This document shows positions 10,501-21,759 of a DNA stretch of 64,000 bases, in pieces. Position 1 is the stretch's first letter. Each line of letters opens with the position of its first letter. The notes under the pieces are model-generated. The model saw nothing but the letters and a program-made list of their open reading frames with translations, did not search any database and was not told where the DNA came from. The position numbers and the translations under genes were made by a program. This DNA comes from Strigops habroptila. Its lineage: Eukaryota > Chordata > Aves > Psittaciformes > Psittacidae. The stretch lies in NCBI RefSeq assembly GCF_004027225.2, contig NC_044278.2, positions 101,300,743 through 101,364,742 on the forward strand. Direction: 5' to 3'.

Positions 10501-13500
10501 TAAAATAGATAATTCATGTGAGAGAATCTCTGATTCTTTGTAATCCAAACGCATATTACAGATATTCCTCAACAGCAAAAGGGTACTAGGCATATATTTG
10601 TTAGAACCACGACAATTCTCAGCAAAATCTCAGAGTGAGCATGGCCAGGGACTCACAAAATTACCTATTATTTCTTTCTTAAGTGACAACATGGTTTCCC
10701 AAGACATGCCATAGCAGTAAACTATTTGCAAACACTAGCCTAAAAAAGCAGATCACTTAAAACTTCACCAAAAAGCTTAAGGTGTTGGTGAGATCTGGAG
10801 ATACAAAGAAAATCAACTATTATATGCAGATTTTAAAACAGTAAACAGAACAGTTATACAGAAGCTACTTAAATAAAAATCTCACCGGTTCTGGTATTTG
10901 TAGCCACAACATGCACATTCAAACTTCCATGAAAATGAATGCAAGAATAGTTTCTCAGCTTGTTGATCCAGTTGTAAGAGTAGAGGCAGTGCAAACACTG
11001 GACTCTCCTTCTTACCTTCAAAGACGGGACAGAAAAAACAGTCACTGACTATCTGAAATCAGCTTTCAGTACTTCAAAAAGGAAGATAGTAAGCTTCTTG
11101 CTATGATATTAATTCCAGTTATCCCTTCGAGGCTGTATTTCTAATCCTCACAGCACAGAGATTGATCCATGTTATTAGGTTGTTATCAATGACAATTTCT
11201 TGAGTACAGCATAGTTACAAAGACCAGATTATGCTCTCGAAAGTCAAAAACATTCAAGAGACAAAACAGCTGATCACACTGTAAAGTACGTGTATGTCAC
11301 CAGTAAGAATCAGGTATGTGAAAAATGCCTTACATGCATATCTACATACATATTTTTATGTACTGATATACAAGGCATAACATGGAGAGTTTCCTGAAAG
11401 TAAATACAGAGATGCTGCACTAATTACTTACCAAATTCACATCTAAGCTGAGCCTGAAGCTGTGTGAGCATTCTGTTTCTGATTTCACTGAGATGAGATT
11501 CTGCTTTTGGAAGAGCATCTGAAGAAAAAAATACATATGTCTTCATGTATTTATGTGTAACACCCCCACCCTTTCACACACATATGTACCCCTAACACGC
11601 ACTCATTCTCTGCCAACTAATGCCTTTCATATTGACCCACGCTTGCCTAAAACTGTTGGTAAAACAGCCAGTGTTTGGTATTAACTGATTTGAAAATTAT
11701 AGAAGAATTTACACAAGTTATTCACATTTTACTGCAGTCTGCTAACCAGAAATTACTTGACCTGACTTAAATTATGGCTGACTATGTAGCAACAGTTAGA
11801 TAGTAACAACATTTAAGGATATAGTGGAAGGTGTCCCTGCCCATGGCAGGGGGTTGGAACTAGATGATCTTAAGGTCCTTTCCACCCCTAACCATCCTAT
11901 GATTCGATGACAGTGTAACCACACATTACAAACCCTGGAGATTCAGAGATTGAGGGAAGATTTTAAAACTAAAGATCAAAAGTGCAAAAATTTGCTTACA
12001 TGCTTTTGAATGTTATACACTTCATAATAAAACATGTTTTTTCTACACGAATACATTCCTTAAGTACAAGCAAGAATATAACTTCTACTACACAATCGTG
12101 ATCATAACTTGCACAAACTGAAGGATTTAGAATAGCTGCTAAAAATATTTATTCCTTATAAAATCTATGTATATAAAAAATGTAAAAAAGAAGTTTCTTG
12201 CTGCTCTTCTGCTTTTAATTCTTTTTAAAAACAACTTATGTAAAAGATGCTTAAAAATTGCACAGAGGAGCAGAATAAATACTGCATCTATTCTCCACAA
12301 CAATCTTCATCCAATCCCTTATCCACTGTTGCCAAATAAACTACTTTGTTTTCCAGCAGTTCCTGGAAATGATTTCTGGAAAGCAGAGTATATGAACTAC
12401 CTCAGAATATTTTTGGACCACCAAACCCCTGCCCTGTAAAAGAGTATGTCTTCTTTACCATAAGGTGGATGAAACAATTTTTGATACACCTATTATTTTT
12501 CCCAGGAAAGATATGACCTTCTTAAAGTTATCTAATGCTGTTCTGGGACTATAGTTCATATATGTAAACACACTTTTCCTGAAATGCCTATTGAAAGGGG
12601 AAAAAAAAAAAACAAACCATGAATCATAGAATCACCTAGGTTGGAAAAGACTTCTAAGATCATCAAGCCCAACCATTACCCCAGGACTGCCAAGTCCACC
12701 ACTAAACCATGTCACTGAGGGCCACATCCACACATCTTTTTAATACCTCCAGGGACGGTGATTCCACGACTTGCCTGGGCAGCCTGTTCCAATGCCTGAC
12801 CACCCTCTCGGTGAAGAAATTTTTCCTAATATCCAATCTAAACCTCCCTTGGCACAACTTGAGGCCATTTCCTCTTGTCCTAGCACTTGTTACTTGGGAG
12901 AAGTAATACCATGTACCACTATGAAGGGCTATCAATTCATTAGTTGCTCCTCACTCAGAAAGACCACCTTATTATTAAAACAGCTAAAGCCAAAAAGGGA
13001 GGTGCCTTTGTCTACAGCCCACCAGGAGGAAACAGGGGGTAACCACCACCTCTCACATCAAATGAGGGCCACAGGCAGAAAAGATGCACACAGGAAATAA
13101 ATAATGGTTATGACATGGGGAGAAAAGACAAATAAAGATAAGAATGTGGTGAAAGGCAGCAGGCAGTGGTGATGAGGCTGAGAGACACAGGAGCTCAGAG
13201 AACAAACTCTTCACCTTGGCAGGAGAAGGTAAATGGAGTCCCCAGGAGTGGCCAAGAGGAAGGAAGAATGTGGCTGTATCACTACTCCAGGCCGGATGTG
13301 ACCCTTAAAATTTCACACTCTATTGGGACAGGCAGTTTCCCCTCTAAAGGCTTAGAAACCAGAATTGAAAGTAAAACACTACACATATTTACGATATTAG
13401 AAACATCCAGGAGCGCTGTGGCTCTGACTCATTATTTTGAACATGTAATGATGGCAATATTGTGACACTAACAGCTCCAATTTACTATAACGGAATCCTC

Positions 13501-16500
13501 ATGCAACACATGGTGGAAGAACACAGCTGCACACACTTTCATGGGGAGTGTTACATGTTTCTTTATGATTTAGGCTGGTTTAATAGCTCGGTCCTCTTTC
13601 AGGTTAAGATAATGGGAAGAAAAATTCCCTTTACTTGATGGTTGTGACCCAGACATTATTATTGGAATTCACAAAAAAAGGTATTATTAGTTATTTTTAT
13701 CACTGATTAACATTTTCAAACCAGAGCCTGAAGTACGACCCAAATCCATATTAAGCACATTTGGCCCGATTTGATAAAGGTACCCTTAATTTTTATATAA
13801 GCAGCCATTAAATATTTAAATGGATTCTTCAAAATTTGATCAAAATTGCAGAAGAGATCCAGTGTTGGGTGTAGAATTGTCTGTGCAATCAGATATTAGA
13901 AATTAAGCAGGACGATCTTCAGCTGCAAAGTTTGGTTCCAATACAGTTCCCAGCTTCCCCAAAAGCCACAGAATTTAGGATCATTTGGAGACTCAGGGGA
14001 AAGACCTTATGGCGTGAAGCTGTGGATGGAATTTAAATCGAAATTATTTATATCCTGTTTTATTTTATGCCTTTAGTGCTACTCCATAAAGCAAATTATA
14101 ACATAAATGTAAATGTGTCAGCATTGCACAAGCAGTGCATAGATGCGGCTGCTAAAGGATCCCTACCAATGCCACTTGTCCCATGCTAATCTGTGAACCT
14201 TGGACCCAACATAACATGTTGTTTGTATCCAGAACTTCTCTATGAGCAATAGACAAAACAAAATATCTCTAAAATAATACGCAGCTGTCATGGAGCACAA
14301 AGGATGGCCAAGGGAAGGTAAAAAACCAGCTGAGAACAGCCCCTGAATATAAAGGCTGTAGGAAGTCAAGTCCATCCGGCCTGTTGGTTTGACAGCTGCA
14401 ATCCTCACTGAATCTTTTTGCTAGTTTGGACACAGGGATGACACCAAAACTGCCTTTTGAGTAATTCCTTCTGTTAGCTCTGCTTTACAGCTCCTATTTA
14501 TTAAATTATCGCCTATCCTTTTTTTATATCTGTTTTCAAACAGAAACACAGGGATAGGATTTATGAAAGCAAAAAACCAGTCATGGGTCCTCTGCCCCAG
14601 GCTACTTAGCAACTGGAACTGAATGAAAGGCTCTGGTTCCATCTCTGGCTAACCAGAGATCAGTATTAATTCTCTAACAGATGATGTCTTAGAATTTCAG
14701 ACTTAAGACACCAGTGGGTCAGTTCAAGGGGACTAAGACAAACAGATCTTAGAGTCTTAAACTGAATACACAGTACAGGAGCCGATCAAAGGCCGTACTT
14801 GTTGATTAGAGTGACACATCCTCCTCTGACCCAGCTGTGCTGCCCAGAAGGTTGCCTCCAGCTGCCCATCACCCCCCCGAGCTTGGAGGTCACAGTCCTC
14901 AAACCTGTTAAGCTGCACCTGTGAGTACTCACTAACCCTTTCAAGAAGATATGAACCAGGTTAATGTGTTTGACCAATTTTGACTGAAACAGGTTAGGAA
15001 GTGCTATCATCCACAGCACAGCTTGCAGACCTTAGGGGAAGCATTCCTTCAATGAGTGCAGCTGGAGCCAGAAGCCAAAATATTTTCCCAGCTTTACTGT
15101 TTTTGATTTGCCTCTTAACAAGGCCCATTTATACAAGGATATAAGCCACAACAGAAATCATTTTGTAGATTAAGATTAGAACAACATCCTAATACGTTAA
15201 CCATGAGACAGGAAGGAAACAAAGTTAAGCTCAATTACACAAAAAAAATCACAAATTTCATATGGGAGATATGACAATAAAAAATTCACGATATACTTAA
15301 TGTTTAATGCCTTCAAAGCATGCATATTTGCCCAAGAAAAAGAGGTTACTGGGATTCTGCTAGATAAAGCATACTACTCTGCAAATTCATGATAACGAGT
15401 TGCAACTCATTCTTTTGTGATCTTGAAGTAGAATGAAGGCATATTTAAGGGAACTGTACTAAATTCCACATATTTGTAGCAGATGAACAGCTGAATTTAC
15501 TCACCTTTTACTTTACTCCTTTTACACGTATTTAGAAGAACAGTTGCTTGATTATATTTTGCTAAGAGTTCCTGGAGTAAACATTTTCCATCATTATATT
15601 CTTCTGCTAAAGCAAATTTTAATGTTTGTAAGTGTACCAGTGCTGACAAAATACAATCTAACCAACAAAGGTTATGCACATTTCTCCACTGAAGACATAC
15701 ATCTGTGTTATTACCGGAACCTTTATCACCTTTGAGCAAAATTTCAGGTGTTGTTGAGGAAAGTTCAGAATTTGAGAAGAGTTGAGTTCTGGGACTAGAA
15801 GTCTTAGGTGGACTTGCTTTAGAGTTGTTGGTGTTTGTGGTTGTTTCAAAATCCACATTCTGCATGCAGGCCTCCACACTGATACTAGGTTTTTGCTGGT
15901 CATTTTGTAACACGTCATGTAGGCTTGACTTGGGAAGACATAAACCATTCTGATAGCTTTTGACAACAGGGTCTGTATTGATACTGTGCACACCATTTGC
16001 CACATTATTCGTTCTTGCTTTTTTTGGATGTGATTCAACAGAAGAAAAGTCACTGACATCACACAACTTCCTTTTCTTATCAGTAGATGGAACTTGATGA
16101 TTTTCTGAATCAGCAGAAGTAATTATGCTGTTCAATGGTTTATAACCAAGAGGGTAGATACACTAAAGGAAAGAAAGAAAGTTACAGTGAAATCTACAAA
16201 GCAATTTCAGGTGAACAAGAGCTAAAAAAAGTGCAAAACATACTCTTAAAATGTAATGTAGGACTTCTGTAAAGTGGTATTTTAGTGAAATCAAGAGATA
16301 CATTCAGCCATGTTGGCTGTCACCAACTACCTCATTGTTTTTCATGTGCCCTAGCATGGTTTCCAGGAGAATCTGCTCCATGATCCTGCCAGGCACAGAG
16401 GTGAGACTCACTGGTCTGTAGTTCCCTGGGTCTTTCATTTTCCCCTTCTTGAAAATGGGGTTGTATTTCCCTTTTTCCAGGGAAATTTCACCTGCCATGA

Positions 16501-18015
16501 TTTTTCAAATATGATGGACAGTGGCTCAGCAACTTCATTCGCCAGCTCCTTCAGGACCTGCGGATGGATTTCATTGGGCCCATGGACTTGTGCACGTTCA
16601 GGTTCCTAAGATCATCTCGAACCTGATCCTCTCTTACAGTGGGCCTAAGGTCTTCATTCTCACAGTCCCTGCATCTGTCTTCCAAGACTTGGGCACTGTG
16701 GTCAGAGCATTTGCTAGTGAAGTCTGAGGCAAAGAAATCATTGGGAACCTCAGCCTTCTCCAAATCCAGGGCAGTCAGTTCTCCCGTTTCCTTCTGGAGA
16801 GGGCTCACTTTATCCCCAGTCTGTAATTTCGCTTGCGATACACCTACAGAAGCCTTTCCTTTTGTCTCTGACATCCCTGGCCAGACTCAACTCTAACTGG
16901 GCCTTAGCTTTCCTGACCTGATCCCTAGCTTCTCAGACAATGACCCTGTATTCCTCAATATCATTATTTAGAAGCAGGGAAGGATGGGAAAAGCAACTCA
17001 AAGACCCATATCTAGTCTACTCTGTACTCATTTAAAGGCACCAGTCCATATGGCATTGCTATACCCTCCCCACTTATAGTGGGAAAAAGCAGTTGAAAAG
17101 TGAGGCAACAAAGGCTTCTTCTTCCAACAGACTGCTTACCACCACCAAAATGCTGATCTTAAAGAGGTGTAAATGCTGAAGGTAAGGGCCTCTGCACAAT
17201 CAAAACACCTGTTACTTAGTGTAATACCTGAGGATTTCCACAAAGAAAAATGGACTCTTGAAAATTAATGCGGTAAGTCCGTAAAACTTGGATCTGGCCC
17301 TTCTCTTTGCAGACTGGACAATGCTCATGTGCAGCTGTTTCCTCGGGATTACAATTCTAAAAAAACAATAAAATAAAAGAAAAAGCAGCATAAATGTATG
17401 TATTTCATATGTTATCCCAAGGTAAGACATACATACATACCAAGATAGAAAACCAACGTGCAACTTCTAAATATAATATGTAACACAGTCTTAAAAAGTA
17501 AACTAGATTTTTAAAATATATTTACAAGAGACACATTCATATGCTAGTGTTTAAAATAAATTTATCTTTCGATTTAAATATTCAAATATTTAATAAGGCA
17601 TCTTTAACAACACAATTATGCAACATTTCATTCTACTTGAGCTAAACCACAGGACTTTTATTGCCAGGGAACACAAGCTCAGATCTTTTGAAAGACAAAT
17701 AAATTTTAACAGGAATGCAAACAGCAGTAAAAATAGTGCCAGTAAAAAAATCATAGGCACAGATTTACTTAAAATAATCTTTCGCCATTGTTATAGATTT
17801 CCGTGGAAAATAATTTTGAGATTTTTGGTTTTTTGCAAAATTAAGACCAATTAAAAATCTCTCAAAGCAGAGAAAAATATGAACTTTGCACACATGTAAA
17901 ACAAGTTTCAACTGACTTTTCCCAAATACCCCACCATGTGGAGTGTCGATTTCCCTATACCAGTCCCTTCTCCAATCACTTGCAAACCATTTGTAGTCTT
18001 CTGGGTATCCATCAT
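5658..18015 (-). CDS. USPL1: SUMO-specific isopeptidase USPL1, complete spliced gene
   Basis: USPL1 is a nuclear cysteine protease that cleaves SUMO from proteins and is linked to Cajal bodies (known for the human family member). The coding sequence joins eight exons: 17917-18015, 17228-17356, 15505-16162, 11432-11518, 10886-11015, 9517-9642, 8704-8864 and 5658-7540. All internal borders are GT/AG and all phases agree, giving 3273 bases or 1090 residues (human 1092). An N-terminal zinc-finger-like region has CPVC (residues 46-49) plus C72 and C77. The catalytic core runs from about 238 to 500. By comparison with human C236/H456/D472, the triad is C242 in [11 protein letters not shown]454 in QHFITW and D470 in WLECDD. 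Cysteine pairs at 358/361 and 394/397 probably bind zinc. The long C-terminal half is low complexity with a Lys-rich helix and a conserved end, [14 protein letters not shown] see no damage. The start is the first of two adjacent ATG codons, as in human. Confidence 0.96.
8704..8864 (-). CDS. USPL1: USPL1 coding exon 7 (residues 411-463, catalytic His)
   Basis: The exon is 161 bases long, with acceptor TTTATTAG and donor G|GTAAGA. It encodes [13 protein letters not shown], then [10 protein letters not shown] and the catalytic-His motif [13 protein letters not shown]454 corresponds to human H456. One base joins exon 6 to restore Lys410, and one base carries over to the next exon to complete Gly464. 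Confidence 0.95.
9517..9642 (-). CDS. USPL1: USPL1 coding exon 6 (residues 369-409)
   Basis: The exon is 126 bases long. Its acceptor follows a long pyrimidine tract (minus strand of about 9660-9720) and its donor is AAAA|GTAAGT. It encodes [21 protein letters not shown] and RRQMVLE, close to human FTNVIPEWHPLNAAHFGPCNNC. Cys394 and Cys397 form a CxxC pair that probably works with the CxxC of the previous exon in a zinc site. Confidence 0.95.
10886..11015 (-). CDS. USPL1: USPL1 coding exon 5 (residues 326-367)
   Basis: The exon is 130 bases long. The acceptor follows TTTTTTCTGTCCCGTCTTTG and the donor is CCG|GTGAG. It encodes [26 protein letters not shown] and CCGYKYQN, matching human ESPVFAFPLLLKL, KLFLYSFSWDFEC and CGHQYQN. 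Two cysteines at about 358 and 361 form a CxxC pair. Confidence 0.95.
11432..11518 (-). CDS. USPL1: USPL1 coding exon 4 (residues 297-324)
   Basis: A short 87-base exon with acceptor TTTTTTTCTTCAG and donor TTTG|GTAAGT. It encodes [16 protein letters not shown] and [12 protein letters not shown], which aligns with human 'SEIFAEIETCLNEVRDEIF...LQPQLRCTLG'. The phases on both sides fit: two bases complete Asp296 and one base starts Gly325. Confidence 0.93.
11822..11912 (+). mobile_element. CR1 3' tail in a USPL1 intron
   Basis: The sequence GGAAGGTGTCCCTGCCCATG, then GGGGGTTGGAACTAGATGA and CCTATGATTCGATG is the canonical CR1 3' end with its ATTCTATG-type tail. It is severely 5' truncated and inserted antisense to USPL1. 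Confidence 0.9.
12622..12905 (-). mobile_element. CR1 3' region in a USPL1 intron, sense to the gene
   Basis: On the + strand it starts with the reverse complement of a CR1 tail (AATCATAGAATCACCTAGG) and continues through the typical block read as '[39 protein letters not shown]' in pieces. It is 5' truncated, and the upper boundary is approximate. It lies between coding exons 3 and 4 in the same orientation as USPL1. Confidence 0.9.
12906..15504. other. Remainder of the USPL1 intron between coding exons 3 and 4
   Basis: This is intron sequence with no recognised gene or element. The sequence just beyond the CR1 (12906-13500) has several short open frames without family resemblance. Confidence 0.6.
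15505..16162 (-). CDS. USPL1: USPL1 coding exon 3 (residues 77-295, catalytic Cys)
   Basis: The exon is 658 bases long, with acceptor TTTCCTTTAG and donor AAAAG|GTGAGT. It opens with [11 protein letters not shown] (human CIYPLGSKSLN), passes through a low-complexity Ser/Thr/Asn-rich linker with basic KKRK and PKKAR motifs that could act in nuclear import, and ends in the first part of the protease domain. [18 protein letters not shown] holds the nucleophile, about C242. LLAKYNQA and SKVK complete the exon. Confidence 0.96.
16305..16960 (-). mobile_element. CR1 LINE internal fragment in a USPL1 intron
   Basis: Read on the minus strand, it encodes the linker between endonuclease and reverse transcriptase ('[19 protein letters not shown]', '[12 protein letters not shown]'), then '[19 protein letters not shown]', '[11 protein letters not shown]' and 'SQHG'. 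It stops there, without the catalytic YADD region or the 3' tail, so it is an internal remnant rather than a normal 5'-truncated copy. Several frame shifts separate the pieces. It is in the same orientation as USPL1. Confidence 0.88.
17228..17356 (-). CDS. USPL1: USPL1 coding exon 2 (residues 34-76)
   Basis: The exon is 129 bases long and in phase 0 at both ends, with acceptor TTTTTTTAG and donor CCTCAG|GTATTA. It encodes [30 protein letters not shown], close to human '[31 protein letters not shown]'. C46, C49, C72 and C77 (the last at the start of the next exon) have zinc-finger spacing. Confidence 0.95.
17917..18015 (-). CDS. USPL1: USPL1 coding exon 1 (start codon, residues 1-33)
   Basis: Only 33 codons, easily missed because it is short. 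The protein begins [17 protein letters not shown] and ends [11 protein letters not shown] before the donor GTCAGT. Human USPL1 begins MMDGPKIGNGLPVIGPG and reaches HMVGYLGK at the same point, which fixes both start and frame. The exon probably extends upstream to 18083, where a strong acceptor (TTATTTTTCAG) lies, adding 68 bases of 5' UTR. A weaker AG directly before the ATG (18017-18018) is the alternative. Confidence 0.93.
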
Positions 18016-18083
18016 TCTGAGCCACTGGCTAATTTATTTCACTTGTAACAATGTCATGACCACTAAGGCTTTTTCAAAGACTC

Positions 18084-20959
18084 CTGAAAAATAAGAAGTG
18101 AATAAAACAATTAAAGAAAAATTAGATTAAATTTGGAGAAAAAAAAAAAGAGAAGATACCAACAATAATGCAGCCTGTATATCCTGAGGAAATTAATTCA
18201 GAAGAGTATTTTCTTAACTGAAAACACTTATTTTCTAGTGCAGATTATGAACTCAAAACTTTCCATTAAGTCACGTAATAGATTTAACAGTTTAGGCCCT
18301 GAATTTGCAATCTTATCTATTCTTTGCACTCTACAAGGTCTCACGTTTTCCAAGTACACTACACTTTGCAGAAATGTAGATATTGTGCCTGGGCATCTCT
18401 GCTTACTGCACCTAACCCTCAGAGAGAACAAAAAACATGGGTACAACAAGATCCCATACAGTTAGAGATGGCTGCTGAGGAACATTTAAAAAAAACCCCA
18501 CTGTTGCATCTTTCAAACCAGTGAATTTATTGCATACTAAACTATTAAAAGTTTGTCCTGCAAACGTAACAATTCTTAACTAAAGAAGGGCATCCTGCTG
18601 TTACTGTCACTTTTTGGAAACCTCTCCTGATGTTATTTTAACACTATTATAGACTTCCTAGCAAACTAGAGGTCTTCCACGGTTATCACTCCTATATAAC
18701 TCTACTGCATATTTTACAAGTGACACTGAATATTCTACTCCAAATGATTTCTTATATTCAGGGCCTAATTTGGTCTTCTCACATGTCACACATACACAGA
18801 AATGTATTTGTGGAGAACAACTTCAGTATGAACCGGGCGTATATCAGAAGGCAGCTCCTTAAGTCTATTCACTGGCACTGAGGCTAACTATACCTTTGTC
18901 AACTACACCACAATAACCTTGAATCAGACAGAAAAACACTGAAGTTTAGAACTACAGGGACCGTTCTGCTCCTGCTGATTTCATATGGAACAAACTAGAA
19001 TAAATGCATACCTCCTTAAGGCGTTAAGGAGGAAGTTAAGGTAAGTTAAATTGTGAAGTCATCAATGTAATACCTTTCCTTCAGCCACGACTGTTCCCTT
19101 TTCATTATTTCCACTGAATAACATCCACTCCCACATCATGATGCCCTTTCAACCCTTTCTTACACTACAGCACTAACTCAGATTATAGTTCATTTCAAAA
19201 AAAGAAATTTCCCAGGGCATTCTTGGAGACCTGCGTAAATACCAGCTCAACCCAAAACCATTTATAATCCTGGGCAAGGACAGACCCTACAGAACTGGAC
19301 AGAATACTAAAAACCAACAGAGCATGAACAAAACCAGTTCAGTAGGAAAATGTAACAAGTCATTTCAAATCGGTCCGCAACAGCAACTTGAAAGGGTCAA
19401 TATCAGATGATGGTGTGTCCTATCGACACTTTCAATGTCTTCAGCAGCACTTTCCAAAACTACCAGGCTGCAGCATGTGAAGACAGTATACCCTGACTTA
19501 TAAAACTAATGGTGGTAACGGATAGTGAGAACATAAAAATATGAACCCACATGCTTTAGAGAGCATGTTTAGTTTTCAAAGTAGAGCTGGAAGGTGTACA
19601 AGAAACAGCATTGTCCCAGGCTCAACCTAGCTAAAAATTCATGAATTAGGTGAAAGTATACAAGCTTGTGGACTATAAAGGAAAGGCAAGCTCTCCAATT
19701 TTTCACACAGCAGCAATATCACTATCACGCTGTGACACAACTCCATTACGATATATTTAGTCTAGCCAGGAACCTGATTTTCGTAATGCAAGTTGTGCAG
19801 AGATCAGCCATGCTAAAACACATAACTTTACTCCCCATCCTACAGCAGGCAAGAAAATGTCTCTAACTATTGTTCAGGGGGCTTTTAGTCAATTCCTTGG
19901 CCTGCAGCAGTCTCAGCTCTCCAGAGCAAATAAAATACACAGATCACATGACTGGAACTCCAGGCAATTTCTCACCACATAAATACAACTCACACTCAAG
20001 ATTAGCAACACTAAGAACCTGCAGGTTATTCCTTTCTAAGCTTGCCTTGGGTTTATAAAACATTTATTTCTTTGCAAGTCCCTGTTTTCCCTGTCATCAC
20101 TCTCAAAAGGAAAGCAAGGGCTTTTGTTATGTTCTCTGATACTTCTGCTCTTATTTTTAAAGCTTAAATACTGTTCCGAGATGTACAACATCTCCCTCAA
20201 CTGTAATCACCCAGCACTACAGTACTGGAGTAAGGACTTTTACTGCACTTATGAACATAATAAACTTTAAGTATTAATTGTCCTTTTATTTCAAAGACAT
20301 AAACTCAACAAGCAAATAAAACAGGTCTGACGGTGCTAGATACGTAGCGTGGTACCAAGTGGCTTGCCTGCACTTTTCAGTATTCGTAATGTTACAGCAA
20401 GTTACTAGTGATCTTTGCACAATGTACAAAAATCGGGCATCAGGTCAACAACTGCCAAAAAAACCAAGTCAATTAAAAGACTAATGTATTAAGGGCTGAA
20501 ACAAGCCATTGTAGCAACATGTAAATTCCACATTACAGATAGGAAAGTACACAGGAATGCACTTTCAAGCTTACTGGACCATGTTTTAAACCATTTATGT
20601 TACTTTCCTTCTTTTACCCTGGATACTTGAAAAATGTAAAACAAACTATGCTTTGGACCTGGTATAATTATTAAGGTTATGCTCATGTTTCATTGAGTAG
20701 ATGAGTTGATCTAATGGGTCACTGCTGCAGAACAGGGAGGTCTCCTCTATCCTCGTTTCCCTCTTCCCACCTTCTCTAACAGCTGACGTCTTTGTCAGAC
20801 TTTCCACAAGCTAGCTGAACTCACAGAGCAGCAAAAAACTCAGTAAAGCACAAGTTTTTCTGCTCTTATAGTAAGTTAAATTAGCCTGTGAAAAGGTCTG
20901 ATGAGCTGCAGAGCTGACAAGGCAGAAGACTGAAACCAAGGAAAAGGTGGAGGACTGGA
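18084..20959 (-). other. USPL1: USPL1 first intron, proximal part
   Basis: AT-rich intron sequence with no recognised exon or mobile element. Scattered short open frames have no support. Confidence 0.55.
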
Positions 20960-21282
20960 GATACAGGTTTGATGCACGGACTGTTAGATGGCTAAGGAAT
21001 TGGTAGAATGGCTGCACTCAGAGTTACAGTCAATGGCTCAATGTCCCATGTAGAAACCAGTAATGACCAGTGCTCCTCAGAAGTCTGTACTGGGACCAAT
21101 ACTATTTAATACCTTTGTCAATGACATAGGGATTGAGTACGCCCTCAACAAGTTTGCAGATGACACCAAGCTGAGTGGTGCAGTTGATATGCTGGAGGGA
21201 TGGGATGCCATCCAGAGACCTTGACAGGCTTGAGAGGTGGGCCAGTGCAAACCTCATGAGGTTCAACAAGGCCACATGACAA
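20960..21282 (+). mobile_element. CR1 LINE fragment with the reverse-transcriptase FADD region
   Basis: On the + strand it reads 'SVLGPILFNTFVNDIG' followed by 'YALNKFADDTKLSGA', which is the catalytic YADD-type region of CR1 ORF2 (here FADD, as in many CR1 copies). The upstream part matches 'FDGWTVRWIRNW'-like CR1 sequence (here RFDARTVRWLRNW). It breaks off inside ORF2 at about 21280, so the 3' tail is missing. It lies in the first USPL1 intron, antisense to the gene, and is frame-shifted and dead. Confidence 0.85.
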
Positions 21283-21759
21283 GCGATAGGGACTACCCGT
21301 TTTGTTGACAAATCATTCAGTCCTTCCGAAAAAATGTCAGTTGGTGCAAAGAAAATACAACCTAAACTAGTGCAGTTTATTATAGATGTGGCTGAGAGAT
21401 GCAAGCTCTCAGGAAGGGACGCGGCACAGAGGGGTGTGGGGTGCCCGCTGCCAGGGCTGTGCTGGCCCCTGTGCCGACGGCTGCCCTTTCTGCAACACCT
21501 AAAGGTGCTCAGCTGCTGCAGGCAGAGCTGTGGTTAAACAGCCTCCTCAGTTCTTAATCCACATCCAGAGTGATCCATATGTTATGGAAAGACTGCAGAA
21601 GAAAAAAGTGTTTGTGGAGTCAATTGTCGGAAGGCAACAACACTGACCAGCGGGCACATACACACGTGTATGCGCTAGTACCTCACCAACAGCATCCTTT
21701 TACCAGCGAGTGCTTCCAGCCGCCCCGCACGCCCTCACCGCACAGCTACTGACATGAAA

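Noticed and set aside
17765-18025. 86-codon minus-strand frame beginning [18 protein letters not shown]
   Set aside because: It overlaps the USPL1 start exon in another frame and runs on into the intron. The true frame begins [10 protein letters not shown] and matches USPL1.
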